A stretch of DNA of 64,000 bases from Natronorubrum tibetense GA33 (GTDB lineage Archaea > Halobacteriota > Halobacteria > Halobacteriales > Natrialbaceae), in NCBI RefSeq assembly GCF_000383975.1, contig NZ_KB913018.1:186001-250000 (forward strand), given 5' to 3'. Of the stretch, positions 45,071 to 54,690 are shown piece after piece. Made by a program: the position numbers and the translations under genes. Under the pieces are notes generated by a model. That model ran no database searches, was not told the DNA's origin, and was given only the letters and a program-made list of their open reading frames with translations. Each line of letters starts with the position of its first letter. Within the stretch, counting starts at the first letter, position 1.

Positions 45071-45301
45071 CGTCCTCGGTCGTTGGCTGCGGGAATCGCG
45101 TGCTGTGCGCCAGCGGTACTTCCCCGGTTCCGGATACACGCGGTATCCGTTCAAACGTTTCTGTCATGACTCTATTTTCGTGATAGAGTCACCCACGCAT
45201 ATGAATCATCTGGGTTTCCCGCGCGCCCGAACCGCCCCAGCGGGACCGCGCGCCGGAAAGCGACCGGGAAGGGGCCGAACCAGCAGCGAGACGTCAGGCG
45301 G

Positions 45302-46945
45302 TCAGTCCCGTTCGCGTTCTTCGAGTTTGTAGCGCTGAATCTTCCCGGTCGCCGTCGTCGGGAGTTCGTCGACGAACTCGATTTCGCGGGGGTAGGCGTG
45401 TCTTGCCAGTCCGTCCTTGACGTGAGACTGGAGGTCCTCGAGCGTCGCCTCAGGATCGTCCGGCGTCTCGACCGGGACCACGAACGCCTTGACGATCTGT
45501 CCTCGCTGGTCGTCAGGGACACCGATCGCGGCGGCTTCCGCAACGGTCGGGTGCTCTATGAGGCTGCTCTCGACCTCAAATGGGCCGATTCGGTAGCCGG
45601 ACGAGATGATGACGTCGTCGCTTCGACCTTCGTACCAGAAGTAGCCGTCCTCGTCCTTGCGGGCCAGGTCGTCCGTAAGCAGCCAGCCGTCGTAGAAGGC
45701 GTCCTCCGTCTTTTGGGGCATCTCCCAGTACTCGTCCATGAGGACCCACTCTCTTGGCTTCGCCGCGACCTCGCCGATCTCGTCGGTTCCGACCGGCTCT
45801 CGGGTCTCGGGATCGAGCAACTCGACCTCGTATCCGGGGGAGGGACGGCCCATCGATCCGGCTTTGGTCTCCATATCGAGGCCCGCGTAGTTGTTGACGA
45901 TCATCCCCGCCTCGGTGAGGCCGTACGTGTCGTGGACCTTGAGGCCGAGGTTGTCCTCGAACCAATTGTACACCTCCGGGTTCAGCGGTTCGCCGGCGCT
46001 ACTCAGGACGCGCAGGCTCTCGAAGGAGTGGCCCTCGAGTACGTCGTCGCCAGCGGCGATGATCCCGCGATACGCACTGGGTGCGGCGCCCATGACAGTG
46101 ACGTCGTGTTCGTCGAGAATCCGGACCCAGTGCTCCGCGTCGAACTGTCCCGAGTGGAGCAGCCGGGTCGCGCCGAGCGCCATCGGTGCGAACCCGGCCG
46201 TGAAGAGGCCGTACGACCAGCTCGGGTCCGCAGCCCCCCACACGAGGTCGTCCTCGGTGACGTCCATCGCGTATTTCGTGTGGGGATACAGGATCGGCAG
46301 TACCTTGTGAGACATGACCACGCCCTTTGGCGGCCCCGTCGTCCCGGAGGTGTACTGCATCGCCGCCGCTTCGTCCATACTGGTGCGGACGACGTCGTAC
46401 TCGGTCGACTGGCCGTCGACGAGGCTGTCGTAGGCGTAATCGCTGGCCTCGTTGTCGCCGTCTCCGACGCTGATGACGTCGAGTTCGGTCTCGATATCCA
46501 GGCTCGTGACCGTGTCGTCGTGATCGGTGTGGTAGAGCAACAGCTCCGGATCGCAGTCGTTGACCCGGAACTCCACGGCCTGTTTCTCGAACGCGGTGAA
46601 CAGGGGAACGTGGATCGCCCCCGTCTTCCAGATGCCCAGAACGGTGATGATCGTCTCCGGGATCTTCGGGAGCAGCGTCGTGATGCGATCGCCGCGTTCG
46701 ATTCCAAGTTCCGCCAGCGCGTTCGCGACTCGATTCGACGCGTCGCGAAGTTCGGTGAACGTGTACTCGGAGAGCTTCCCCTCCTCCGAGACCCACGCGA
46801 AGCCCACGTTCCCCGATCCGGCGTGTCGATCGACGGCTTCGTGGGCCATGTTCAATTCCTCCGGCGCGTCCCAGTCGTACGTTTCGAGAACCGACTCCCA
46901 GTCGAACGACTCGTATACCTCCTCGTATTCGTCACTCGTTAGCAT
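45302..46945 (-). CDS. AMP-forming acyl-CoA synthetase (acetyl/propionyl-type)
   Basis: 547 residues from the ATG at 46945; the GTG at 46963 would lie within the TATA region. Motifs: MQYTSGTTGPPKGVVMSHKV, YGLTEAGMIVNNY and YFWYEGRSDDVIISSGYRIG, with catalytic Lys in TATGKIQRY. Overall the sequence resembles acetyl-CoA synthetase-like (ACSM/medium-chain) enzymes: a 'PSWSYGLFTAGFAPMALGA' motif like that of the medium-chain group is visible. It is the first gene of the minus-strand run 46945 to 42700 and diverges from the thiolase gene. Confidence 0.87.
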   Translation of the reverse strand: MLTSDEYEEVYESFDWESVLETYDWDAPEELNMAHEAVDRHAGSGNVGFAWVSEEGKLSEYTFTELRDASNRVANALAELGIERGDRITTLLPKIPETIITVLGIWKTGAIHVPLFTAFEKQAVEFRVNDCDPELLLYHTDHDDTVTSLDIETELDVISVGDGDNEASDYAYDSLVDGQSTEYDVVRTSMDEAAAMQYTSGTTGPPKGVVMSHKVLPILYPHTKYAMDVTEDDLVWGAADPSWSYGLFTAGFAPMALGATRLLHSGQFDAEHWVRILDEHDVTVMGAAPSAYRGIIAAGDDVLEGHSFESLRVLSSAGEPLNPEVYNWFEDNLGLKVHDTYGLTEAGMIVNNYAGLDMETKAGSMGRPSPGYEVELLDPETREPVGTDEIGEVAAKPREWVLMDEYWEMPQKTEDAFYDGWLLTDDLARKDEDGYFWYEGRSDDVIISSGYRIGPFEVESSLIEHPTVAEAAAIGVPDDQRGQIVKAFVVPVETPDDPEATLEDLQSHVKDGLARHAYPREIEFVDELPTTATGKIQRYKLEERERD

Positions 46946-46962
46946 ACCATCGGATGGTTGCA

Positions 46963-46972
46963 CCTTATATAT
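46963..46972 (-). promoter_or_regulatory. TATA box of the acyl-CoA synthetase operon
   Basis: TATATAAG reads on the minus strand at 46971-46964, about 23 bp from the ATG at 46945: a leaderless arrangement. It also supports this ATG over the GTG at 46963, which lies next to the box. Confidence 0.55.
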
Positions 46973-47095
46973 GATAAAATTACCGCCAGATGGCGTTCAG
47001 GCGCAGTGTCAACAGCGTAACTGGGTCTCGAGTACCGCACAGTTCCTGAGCCGACTCCTCACGTTTATGAGAGTAGAGCCCGAACCACTCGGTGT

Positions 47096-48268
47096 ATGGG
47101 AGAACGAGCCACAGTAGTAGGGGCCGGTATGACGAAATTCGGCCCTCACGAGCAACCACTACCTGAACTGTTCGCCGACGCCGCACTGCCTGCGCTTTCC
47201 GACGCCGGGATCGGTCAGAATGAGATTGATGCGTTCTACCTGGGCAACACGCTCGGTGGGATGACAGAGAATGCGTCTCATTTGGCACCTGCACTCGCGA
47301 GTCATATCGGCCTCCGCAGCATCCCGTGTCAGCGATTCGAGGACGCCTGTGCCACGTCGTCGAGTGCGTTCAAACACGCCGTCCAGGCCGTCGAAAACGG
47401 TGTCCACGACACCGTGCTGGTTGGGGGGGTCGAACGGTGTACGCCGACAACCGGGAAGGAGACGGACGAGATGACGAAGATATTCGCGAGCGCGACCCAC
47501 CGCCAGTATGAACAGCCGACGGGCATTACGTTTCCTGGCGTCTTCGCTCTGCTGACGAAACGCCACATGCATGAACATGGGACAACCCGTGAACAACTGG
47601 CCGAGGTCGCAGTGAAGAATCAGCATCACGGGAGTATGAATCCACGGGCCCACTTCGGCGAAAACGCGACCGTCGATGATGTCCTCGAGAGTCCGGTCAT
47701 CGCCGATCCGTTCCACCTCATGGACTGCTGTCCGTTCTCGGACGGCGCGTCCGCGGTCGTCGTCACGTCTCCGGAACTCGCGGACAGCTACGACGGCGAG
47801 GGCGTGAACGTGACCGGGATCGGACACGCGACGGACATTGTCCCGATCGCCGACAAGCAGGGGCTGACGGAGACGAGAGCCGCACGGGACGCGGCAGCGG
47901 AGGCGTACCGACAGGCGGGTATCGATGCCGACGACGTTGACTTCGCAGAGGTCCACGACTGCTTCACCGGGGCGGAAGTGATCGCGGTCGAGGCGCTCGG
48001 ACTCGTCGAGGACGGCAAAGGCGGAACCGCCGCAGCCTCCGGACTCACGGCGCTCGGCGGCGAGGTCCCGGTAAACCCGAGCGGCGGACTTAAGGCGAAA
48101 GGACATCCGATCGGCGCGACCGGAACCGCCCAGATCGTCGAACTCACCGAACAACTCCGCGGAGAGACCGGCGACCGCCAGGTCGAGGACGCAGAGATCG
48201 GAATCGCACACAATCTCGGTGGAGACACTGCGACGACGTTCGTGACCGTCATGGAGGTGACAGCATGA
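47096..48268 (+). CDS. Thiolase (acetyl-CoA acyltransferase, SCP-x type)
   Basis: 390 residues. Nucleophile Cys in RFEDACATSSSAFKHAVQAV; His motif NPSGGLKAKGHPIGATG; and AEVHDCFTGAE. The C-terminal Cys-Gly-x-Gly of biosynthetic thiolases is replaced by AHNLGGD, as in the archaeal/SCP-2 group. It cleaves a 3-oxoacyl-CoA with CoA. It overlaps the DUF35 gene by 4 bp; in archaea such thiolases form a complex with the OB-fold DUF35 partner. Confidence 0.86.
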   Translation: MGERATVVGAGMTKFGPHEQPLPELFADAALPALSDAGIGQNEIDAFYLGNTLGGMTENASHLAPALASHIGLRSIPCQRFEDACATSSSAFKHAVQAVENGVHDTVLVGGVERCTPTTGKETDEMTKIFASATHRQYEQPTGITFPGVFALLTKRHMHEHGTTREQLAEVAVKNQHHGSMNPRAHFGENATVDDVLESPVIADPFHLMDCCPFSDGASAVVVTSPELADSYDGEGVNVTGIGHATDIVPIADKQGLTETRAARDAAAEAYRQAGIDADDVDFAEVHDCFTGAEVIAVEALGLVEDGKGGTAAASGLTALGGEVPVNPSGGLKAKGHPIGATGTAQIVELTEQLRGETGDRQVEDAEIGIAHNLGGDTATTFVTVMEVTA

Positions 48269-48648
48269 GTGAACTGGATCTCGCGACCGAACCGGACGAA
48301 CTGACCTACGAGGACTGGGCGAAGGCGCTCCGCGAAGGGACGCTCCTCGGACAGCGATGTGGCGATTGCGCGCACGTTACTGGTGCACCGAAGGCGGCCT
48401 GTGCCCGCTGTGGCAGCCTGGACCTCGAGACGATCGAACTCTCGACGACGGGGGAGGTCTTCACCGAGACCAGGCTCGAGGTCGTCCCAGAAGGTTACGA
48501 GCGGCCCCACCACGTCGTACTCGTATCGCTCGGCGACGCACGTGTCATGGCCCACGTTCCAGAAGCCGTCGAGATCGGCCAGCAGATCGAACTGACCGAC
48601 ACACTCGAGGTCGACGGCGCCGTCGCCCCGGTGTTCGAGCCGAACTGA
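48265..48648 (+). CDS. DUF35 Zn-ribbon/OB-fold acyl-CoA-associated protein
   Basis: 127 residues. A rubredoxin-like Zn ribbon RCGDCAHVTGAPKAACARCG (two CxxC pairs, residues about 31-50) precedes an OB fold (GEVFTETRLEVVPEGYERPH; VVLVSLGDARVMAHVPEAVE). DUF35 proteins bind and stabilise thiolases or HMG-CoA synthase and may shuttle acyl-CoA. It overlaps the thiolase stop by 4 bp, so the pair forms one unit. Confidence 0.85.
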   Translation: MSELDLATEPDELTYEDWAKALREGTLLGQRCGDCAHVTGAPKAACARCGSLDLETIELSTTGEVFTETRLEVVPEGYERPHHVVLVSLGDARVMAHVPEAVEIGQQIELTDTLEVDGAVAPVFEPN

Positions 48649-48693
48649 TCGGCCCGGTCATTCTCGTTCTCGGAGCCGACGTTCTGCTCCGGA

Positions 48694-49899
48694 CTATCCG
48701 AGCAACCCGTTTTGCTTCGCGATCGTATTGAGTTGGAGTTCGTCGGTTCCCTCGACGATTCGAAGCATCCGGGCGTAATGCAGGTGATCCATGAACGGAT
48801 TTTCTTCGGCGAGTCCGCTACCGCCGTGGACCTGGACCGCGGCGTCAGCGACCTCCCAGAACGACTGCGTCGCGAACCAGTTGAAGATGGAGGTGTCCTC
48901 GACGACGTCCTCGTCGTTGTCCATCAGCCACGCACAGCGAAGTCCGGCCGTTTCCGCGGCGTACTGTTTTGCCCGACCGCGAGCGATCATCGACGACACC
49001 TGCTGGAAGTTCCCGATCGGCTGTCCGAACGCCTCCCGATCCCGTGCGTACTCCGTCGCGAGCGCGAGGAGGTGGTCGCTGAGGCCGACTGCCTGGGCGC
49101 CGAGCTCGAGCCGCCCCAGCGAGAGGAAGTCCATCGCGGCGTAAAACCCATTGTCGACCTCGCCGAGAACCCGATCGTCGGGTATCCGGACGTCGTCGAA
49201 CCGGAGTTCGCTCTGCCAGCCGACCTGCCCGGGCACGTTGTTGAACGATCCGCGTTCCCACTCGTCGGATTCGACGATGAAACACGTGATTCCGCCGTAC
49301 CGTCCTGCCTCTTCCTGCGGCGTCGTTCGAGCGAACACCTGGGCGAAGTCCGCGTACGGGCCGTTCGTGATCCACTGTTTTGTCCCGTTGAGAACCCACT
49401 CGTCGCCGTCTCGTTCGGCAGCCATCTTCATGTTCGGCGAATCCGAGCCGACGCTCGGTTCGGTCTGGGCGAACGCCGTCGTCTTTTCGCCTCGGACGAG
49501 CGGCCGAACGTACATCTCGCGCTGTCGCGCGTCGGCCAACAGCAGCAGCGGCTTCGGTCCCTCGGGCCCGGCGAGGACGTACTTGTTGAGGCCACGCCCC
49601 TTGGAGAACACGTGCTTGATCGACCGGTACCACGTCACGGTCGAGACGCCGCCGCCACCGACCTCTTCGGGCATGTTCATCGCGTAGAATCCCGATTCGG
49701 CGCTCTTCTTCCGGACCGTTTCGATCGCGTTTAGCAGCTCGTCGGTCACTCGTCCGTTCGGCTCGTGACCGCGCCGAGGGTTCGTCAGGGCCTCTCCCAG
49801 CCCCTCCTCGAGCGGCTCGACTTCCCGTTCGATGAAATCGTCGAGGCTCTCGAGGATCATATCTGTTTCACTGCTCGTCTCGAAGGACGTACCGACCAT
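48694..49899 (-). CDS. Acyl-CoA dehydrogenase (1)
   Basis: 401 residues from the ATG at 49899 (MVGTSFETSSETDMILESLD); a longer start at 50040 would cross the promoter of the neighbouring gene. FAD-binding motifs: FAQTEPSVGSDSPNMKMAAE, NGTKQWITNGPYADFAQVFA, and the C-terminal region QVHGGSGLAEENPFMDHLHY with VEGTDELQLNTIA. It removes two hydrogens from an acyl-CoA to give the enoyl-CoA and passes electrons to ETF. It shares a divergent promoter with the alcohol dehydrogenase gene. Short- or branched-chain substrate likely. Confidence 0.85.
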   Translation of the reverse strand: MVGTSFETSSETDMILESLDDFIEREVEPLEEGLGEALTNPRRGHEPNGRVTDELLNAIETVRKKSAESGFYAMNMPEEVGGGGVSTVTWYRSIKHVFSKGRGLNKYVLAGPEGPKPLLLLADARQREMYVRPLVRGEKTTAFAQTEPSVGSDSPNMKMAAERDGDEWVLNGTKQWITNGPYADFAQVFARTTPQEEAGRYGGITCFIVESDEWERGSFNNVPGQVGWQSELRFDDVRIPDDRVLGEVDNGFYAAMDFLSLGRLELGAQAVGLSDHLLALATEYARDREAFGQPIGNFQQVSSMIARGRAKQYAAETAGLRCAWLMDNDEDVVEDTSIFNWFATQSFWEVADAAVQVHGGSGLAEENPFMDHLHYARMLRIVEGTDELQLNTIAKQNGLLG

Positions 49900-49923
49900 G
49901 CTAATCACAGACAAAGCCGCTGA

Positions 49924-49931
49924 GCTTATAG
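49924..49931 (-). promoter_or_regulatory. TATA box of acyl-CoA dehydrogenase gene (1)
   Basis: CTATAAG on the minus strand at about 49931-49925, 26-31 bp from the ATG at 49899; leaderless spacing. Confidence 0.5.
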
Positions 49932-50029
49932 CTTTGGTTCGATTCCGCCGGTCGACGCCGAGCCCCGAAACCCGGCTCGCGTCGCTGCGATGCAAATGTA
50001 TATTCCGTATGCACGTGTTTTGATATCGT

Positions 50030-51220
50030 ATGTCGCCCAAATACCGATTTTCGTACGACCCGGGGACGATCGTCTACGGCCGGAACTGCCTCGATCGAAT
50101 CGAGGACGAACTTGAGTGGATCGGCGCCAAACGAGCCCTAATCGTCTGTGGTACGACGGTCGGCTCCATCGACGACGTAATCGATCCGGTCGTCGACGGG
50201 GCCGGTGACCGACTCGCCGGCGTGTTCGACGAAACGACGCCGGACAAGCGACTGACAACCGTATTCGACGGCGTCGACCGAATGGACGAGGGCGAGGTCG
50301 ACGCGCTGGTGAGCCTCGGCGGCGGGAGCAGTCTCGATATCGCAAAGGTAATGAGCGTCGTCGCAGCCAGCGACCGGTCTCCCGATGACGTTCGAGCGAC
50401 GTTCGAACGCGAGCGGACGATCCCGATTCCGGACGCCGAGCTGACACCGATCCTCACGATTCCGACGACGCTCGCGGGATCGGACCTCTCCGCGGTCGCC
50501 GGGATCACCGCTCGCAAAGGCGGGCTCACCCGCGGTGCACTCATCGATGACCGGCTGATGCCGAGCGCGCTGTTCTACGATCCGGCGCTCTTCGAAACGA
50601 CCCCGCACGAGATTCTTTGTGCATCGGCTATGAACGGGTTCGACAAGGCCGTTGAGTCACTGTACGCACGCAACTCGACGCCGATCACGGACGGGACCGC
50701 AGTGCGGGGGCTGCGCCTGCTCGACCGAGGGTTACCGCGACTCGGCGACGGCGACCGCAGCGAGGAGACGCTACACGACTCAATCATGGGAACGGTCCTG
50801 GCACAGTACGGTGCGCTGGGCGGCGAGAATGTTACCGCGTCGCTCATTCACTCGTTCGGCCATGGGATCTCTCGCGGCTACGCGATCCAGCAGGGCGGTG
50901 CCCACGGTATCATCGCCCCGCACGCGCTTCGGTACCTGTTCGATAACGTGTACGGTCGGCGCGACCTGCTGGCGGAGGGGTTCGACGTCGACGAGACGGA
51001 CTCGCCCGAGGAGACCGCCACTGCGGTCGTCGAAGCTGTCACGGAGGTTCGCGACGCGCTCGGTCTGCCCTCGCGGCTTCGCTCGATCGATGACCTCTCG
51101 GAAGACGACTTGCCGCACATCGCCGTCGAGGTCGAGGACGATGTGATGATGGACAACGTGCCCGAAGGATTCGAGCCGACGGCGGACGAACTCGAGGACG
51201 TCCTTCGCAATATGTGGTGA
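50030..51220 (+). CDS. Iron-containing alcohol dehydrogenase
   Basis: 396 residues, group III metal-dependent alcohol dehydrogenase. NAD motif LVSLGGGSSLDIAKVMSVVA; PTTLAGSDLSAVAGIT; metal ligands Asp in CASAMNGFDKAVESL, and the three His in IHSFGHGISRGYAIQQGGAH. Family members oxidise primary or 4-hydroxy alcohols (including 4-hydroxybutyrate) or reduce aldehydes. In this cluster it could feed the carboxylic acid that the ligases activate, or act on a hydroxyacid. It is divergent from the acyl-CoA dehydrogenase gene. Confidence 0.87.
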   Translation: MSPKYRFSYDPGTIVYGRNCLDRIEDELEWIGAKRALIVCGTTVGSIDDVIDPVVDGAGDRLAGVFDETTPDKRLTTVFDGVDRMDEGEVDALVSLGGGSSLDIAKVMSVVAASDRSPDDVRATFERERTIPIPDAELTPILTIPTTLAGSDLSAVAGITARKGGLTRGALIDDRLMPSALFYDPALFETTPHEILCASAMNGFDKAVESLYARNSTPITDGTAVRGLRLLDRGLPRLGDGDRSEETLHDSIMGTVLAQYGALGGENVTASLIHSFGHGISRGYAIQQGGAHGIIAPHALRYLFDNVYGRRDLLAEGFDVDETDSPEETATAVVEAVTEVRDALGLPSRLRSIDDLSEDDLPHIAVEVEDDVMMDNVPEGFEPTADELEDVLRNMW

Positions 51221-51385
51221 TTCGAGTCCAACCCGAAGCAGGCGCGAAGCGCCACGCGGAGACGTGTGGGACCGGTCGCAGGTGTCAGGGCGTACGCGGG
51301 ATTGAGTCGATCGTTGTAGTCCCGGACCGTGGGGGAACCGTTGGTTAACCGCAACCTCTTTTCGTAATCCCGTTTTAGAACATGT

Positions 51386-51910
51386 ATGTTTAGAAAACTG
51401 CTTTCTCTGTACATCGGTAGCCGATGGCGATCGTTTTGCGGTATAGACCGGGACGAATTCACCGAACTGGCCATAGAAACGCTCGATGAACTCGAGTACG
51501 ATTACACCCACGAAGTGACGGAAACGACGAGCGGAGAAAAGTACATGCTCACAGCCGGGGACGAGAAAGTCGAGATAGCAATTAAAGCACCAGAGCAGTT
51601 CACGATTCAGGTAGTGACCGCGAAGGCGAATCCCGGCGTCGGCTACGCGCTCAAATTTTTCTCCACGAAAGAGATGCGTGAGGAGATGACATCAAACGCC
51701 TGTGTCGTCGATATCCAGGACGTCACGAAGACGACGCGGCCACGCATCGCGCAGTTCATGCAACGAGTAATCGAGCAAAGCGACCATCCGCCGTGGAAGG
51801 TAACACACCACGTCGGATTCCGTCTCGCCTTCCTCCTCCGGTGGAAGATACGGATCCTCTGGAAGTACTGGCTTGGTGTGGATCACGATCCTGCCACTGA
51901 CGCGGCGTAA
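51386..51910 (+). CDS. Conserved-looking hypothetical protein, 174 residues
   Basis: 174 residues with an alpha/beta pattern: FTELAIETLDELEYDYTHEV, then EKYMLTAGDEKVEIAIKAPE, and a C-terminal basic/aromatic segment (HHVGFRLAFLLRWKIRILWK) that may be membrane-associated. Less acidic than its neighbours. No family recognised. It stands alone between the alcohol dehydrogenase and the symporter. Confidence 0.6.
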   Translation: MFRKLLSLYIGSRWRSFCGIDRDEFTELAIETLDELEYDYTHEVTETTSGEKYMLTAGDEKVEIAIKAPEQFTIQVVTAKANPGVGYALKFFSTKEMREEMTSNACVVDIQDVTKTTRPRIAQFMQRVIEQSDHPPWKVTHHVGFRLAFLLRWKIRILWKYWLGVDHDPATDAA

Positions 51911-52218
51911 GTGCTGTTTTTGGCTTCTTCTGACGGAATACTCCAAACGACTATTATTAGTCATAACATATCTAATGGAATATAATCCCGACAATGGAAC
52001 GGTTTTCGAAAAATAGACTCTAGCGAATCGCCATACTGCGTCGGGTTCTAGTGTCTTGCAGTCTTTGTGAGAGCATCCAATCGTTTCGTTAACGCCGAAC
52101 TCCTCGAGGTGACAGTCAGGATCTGCCCCCTAGCGATGCCTCGATCGACGTGATTTATCGCCGAAGGTCGTCGCCATCTAGTGTTTCAACTGAGCTAAAA
52201 AATTGAGTGGGTATCCGG
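51911..52218. other. Intergenic region
   Basis: No gene or repeat seen. It lies between convergent genes and may hold their terminators. Confidence 0.5.
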
Positions 52219-53736
52219 TTAGTCGTCGTCAGTAACAACCTTTGTCGGCGTGTCGCCGGTTTGGTGGAACTGAATGAAACCCTGAAGCTCTTCGCCGGTC
52301 GGCCGGCGCGTCGCTAGGGTCACTGCGACGAAGGTGATCACGCCGAGTGGTACCGTTACCAGGACTTCTGATTGTTCAACGGGCATATATCCACCCAAGA
52401 ACAGGACCACGTACGAGCCCCCTCCGACGAGCATCGAGGCAATCGCACCTGGTGCGTTAGCGCGTTTCCACCACGTTCCGATTGCCAATGCAGGGAACAA
52501 TCCGGACGCCGCGCCGCCAGCGATGATCGTAGTCATGATCCCGATGATTCCCGGCGGCGAAATCGCAAAGTACGCTGCCGCGAACGCACCGACCCAGATC
52601 ACGAGTGTTCCGAGTCTTGTCTCTTGTTGCTCTGTCAGACCAACATCCAATGATTCGGGAATGTCATGCGAGACGCTCGCACTGAGCGCGACTAGCAGTG
52701 CGTCCGTCGAGGACATCACCGCCGCCAGCAACCCGGCTGCGCCAAGCCCTTGAACGATCGGGCCGGTGTACTCGACCAGAACCGCGTAGTAGAAGTGGTC
52801 AGCGGTCGCGAGGTTCGGCTCGAGCGCCATCGCAGCTCCCGCGACGAAGAATGCGGACAACACGAACGCGCTAATGTAGAGTAAATTCATCCACATGAAG
52901 CCCCGTCGGGCGGTCTTTGCGTCGGCGCTTGCGAGCGCCCGCTGCCCGAACTGAGGCAGACCAAGGAATGCGAGAATCCATGTGAATCCGATCCCGAGGA
53001 CCATCAGGTACGGTGCACTATTTCCAGCAAAGGTCGGATCGTTCGCCATTGCACCGGACAGCGTCCCGCCTACGCCCATGTCCGCGAAGATGATCGGCAG
53101 CGGGAGCAGGGTGAGGATGAACATCATGATTCCCTGTATGAAGTCGGTCCACGTGACTGCCCACATCCCGCCCAGCGATACATACAGAGCAAAGATAACT
53201 ACGCTAACAAGTATACCCAGTTCATAACCGAGCGAGGGCAGGACGAATTCCATCGTGATCCCCGCCGCAGTCAGCTGGGGTACGAGGTACGCCCAAGATG
53301 CTACGGCGAAGATAATCCCGGCTACCAAGCGGACTGTGGTGCTTTGATATCGTTTTTTAAGGTAGTCCGGAACCGTGTAAACGCCACTGCGGCGCATCGG
53401 TGCAGCGATGGTGATCATCATCATCAACCCTCCAGCACAGACGGCCACGACAACCATTGTCGAGAACGCAGCACCGAAAGCGTACGCGAAACCTCCGAAC
53501 CCGAAGAACGAACCGGCGCTCGCCGTTACCGCGAAGTACGCGAACACTTGAACGTAGAGCGGAATGTTCCCGCCCGCGATCCAGAAGTCGCCGGTGCTCT
53601 CGCGCGACTTTTTGAAGAAGTACACCCCGATCGCCATGACCAAGATGAAGTACAGTACCAGCATCAATATGGCTTCCGGACCGCTCGATACCTCGGGCGT
53701 GACCTGCATTGGCGAAATCATGTTACCATACCCCAT
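52219..53736 (-). CDS. Sodium:solute symporter (SSS family)
   Basis: 505 residues, about 13 membrane segments (AILMLVLYFILVMAIGVYFF; GSFFGFGGFAYAFGAAFSTM; GILVSVVIFALYVSLGGMWA and more), including the SSS signature-like GLGAAGLLAAVMSSTDALLV. Family members use sodium to import monocarboxylates, proline or pantothenate. It overlaps by 14 bp the small membrane protein encoded upstream, a pairing seen in many archaeal and bacterial carboxylate symporters. Likely importer of the acid degraded by the surrounding enzymes. Confidence 0.86.
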   Translation of the reverse strand: MGYGNMISPMQVTPEVSSGPEAILMLVLYFILVMAIGVYFFKKSRESTGDFWIAGGNIPLYVQVFAYFAVTASAGSFFGFGGFAYAFGAAFSTMVVVAVCAGGLMMMITIAAPMRRSGVYTVPDYLKKRYQSTTVRLVAGIIFAVASWAYLVPQLTAAGITMEFVLPSLGYELGILVSVVIFALYVSLGGMWAVTWTDFIQGIMMFILTLLPLPIIFADMGVGGTLSGAMANDPTFAGNSAPYLMVLGIGFTWILAFLGLPQFGQRALASADAKTARRGFMWMNLLYISAFVLSAFFVAGAAMALEPNLATADHFYYAVLVEYTGPIVQGLGAAGLLAAVMSSTDALLVALSASVSHDIPESLDVGLTEQQETRLGTLVIWVGAFAAAYFAISPPGIIGIMTTIIAGGAASGLFPALAIGTWWKRANAPGAIASMLVGGGSYVVLFLGGYMPVEQSEVLVTVPLGVITFVAVTLATRRPTGEELQGFIQFHQTGDTPTKVVTDDD

Positions 53737-54049
53737 CTTCGATCTTCATCAGCCAGTACTCGTAAATGAAGCCACATGCGATGATTACGAGGCCCCATAT
53801 CACGGACGTGTACGAGAACAGCGTTAATTCACTATCGCCGGGTTCGGCGTATATGGGTAGTCCCGCCAGAAGTATGAACGAGATTACCACTACTGACGCG
53901 ATCCCGATCATCGGCTTGAACCCCGGCTGGTCCGTGAAGCTGATGTCTTCGTACGCTATTTGTTCCGTTTCGGTCGGTCCTGTTACCTCTCCCCCTGTCG
54001 GTTCACTGTCGAGGGGGTTTGCGTCGTCTTCCGGTGTTTCGCTTGCCAT
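53723..54049 (-). CDS. Small two-span membrane protein paired with the symporter
   Basis: 108 residues. A Glu/Thr-rich cytoplasmic N-terminus precedes two hydrophobic segments (PMIGIASVVVISFILLAGLP and YTSVIWGLVIIACGFIYEYW). Overlap with the symporter gene implies coupled translation. It probably is a helper or second subunit of the transporter, by analogy with other SSS pairs. Confidence 0.7.
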   Translation of the reverse strand: MASETPEDDANPLDSEPTGGEVTGPTETEQIAYEDISFTDQPGFKPMIGIASVVVISFILLAGLPIYAEPGDSELTLFSYTSVIWGLVIIACGFIYEYWLMKIEDGVW

Positions 54050-54177
54050 GGTTAATCCTCACACACTGATGTGATCTGTAGATGTATATTAAAATATTGT
54101 GTTTAAATTCTGACTATTTTGGCCAGATCGGTTCTCATGTCGAACTCGCCGTCACTCGGTCGACTACGATACGCAAC

Positions 54178-54603
54178 TTATCCGGTCACTACGACGGGAA
54201 CATCGACGTGAAGGATTACTGCCTGAGTTACGCTCCCGAACAGCAGTTTCCCCGTCGGCGAGCGCTTCCGCGCCCCGATAACGACTAGATCGATGTTCTG
54301 ATCGTCGACGTAATTTAGTATTGAGTCGGCCGGATCCCCACTACTTACTGCACTGACCGCCTCGAGACCCTTTGATTCGGCCCGATCAGCGACGTCAGTC
54401 GCGATCTGTTCGGCGCGACTCCGAAGATCCATCTCCTGTTTCTCGGTGGCGTCGACCGACAACGAACCGTATCCGCCCTCCCGGCTGTAGGCGCAGAGCG
54501 AGTGGACGACTGCGTCATGTTTCTCCGCCATCTCGAACGCGTGCGGAACCGCTGTTTCCGAAATCTCGGTACCGTTCACTGGAACGAGTATGTTCTGATA
54601 CAT
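54178..54603 (-). CDS. Universal stress protein (UspA)
   Basis: 141 residues, single UspA domain. MYQNILVPVNGTEISETAVP begins the fold; the ATP-binding C-terminal region is LVVIGARKRSPTGKLLFGSV, followed by TQAVILHVDVPVVVTG. The Gly-x2-Gly portion is changed (GARKRSPTG), so nucleotide binding is not certain. It is complete, in contrast to the fragment at 36002-36260. Lies between the transporter and an acyl-CoA dehydrogenase on the same strand; such UspA genes are often next to transport genes in haloarchaea. Confidence 0.83.
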   Translation of the reverse strand: MYQNILVPVNGTEISETAVPHAFEMAEKHDAVVHSLCAYSREGGYGSLSVDATEKQEMDLRSRAEQIATDVADRAESKGLEAVSAVSSGDPADSILNYVDDQNIDLVVIGARKRSPTGKLLFGSVTQAVILHVDVPVVVTG

Positions 54604-54690
54604 CTACTAGACAAACACTTCGGCCCCAAATAACATTTTCCATAAAATTGTTAGAAATTCACATGCATGATCAAGGCGGTGAAGTTCGAC

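Noticed and set aside
43487-46942. Long open frames on the plus strand (up to 514 codons) opposite the two acyl-CoA synthetase genes
   Set aside because: They are mirror frames of real genes in GC-rich DNA with strong third-position bias; the antisense proteins have no recognisable domains, while the minus strand carries complete ligase motifs.
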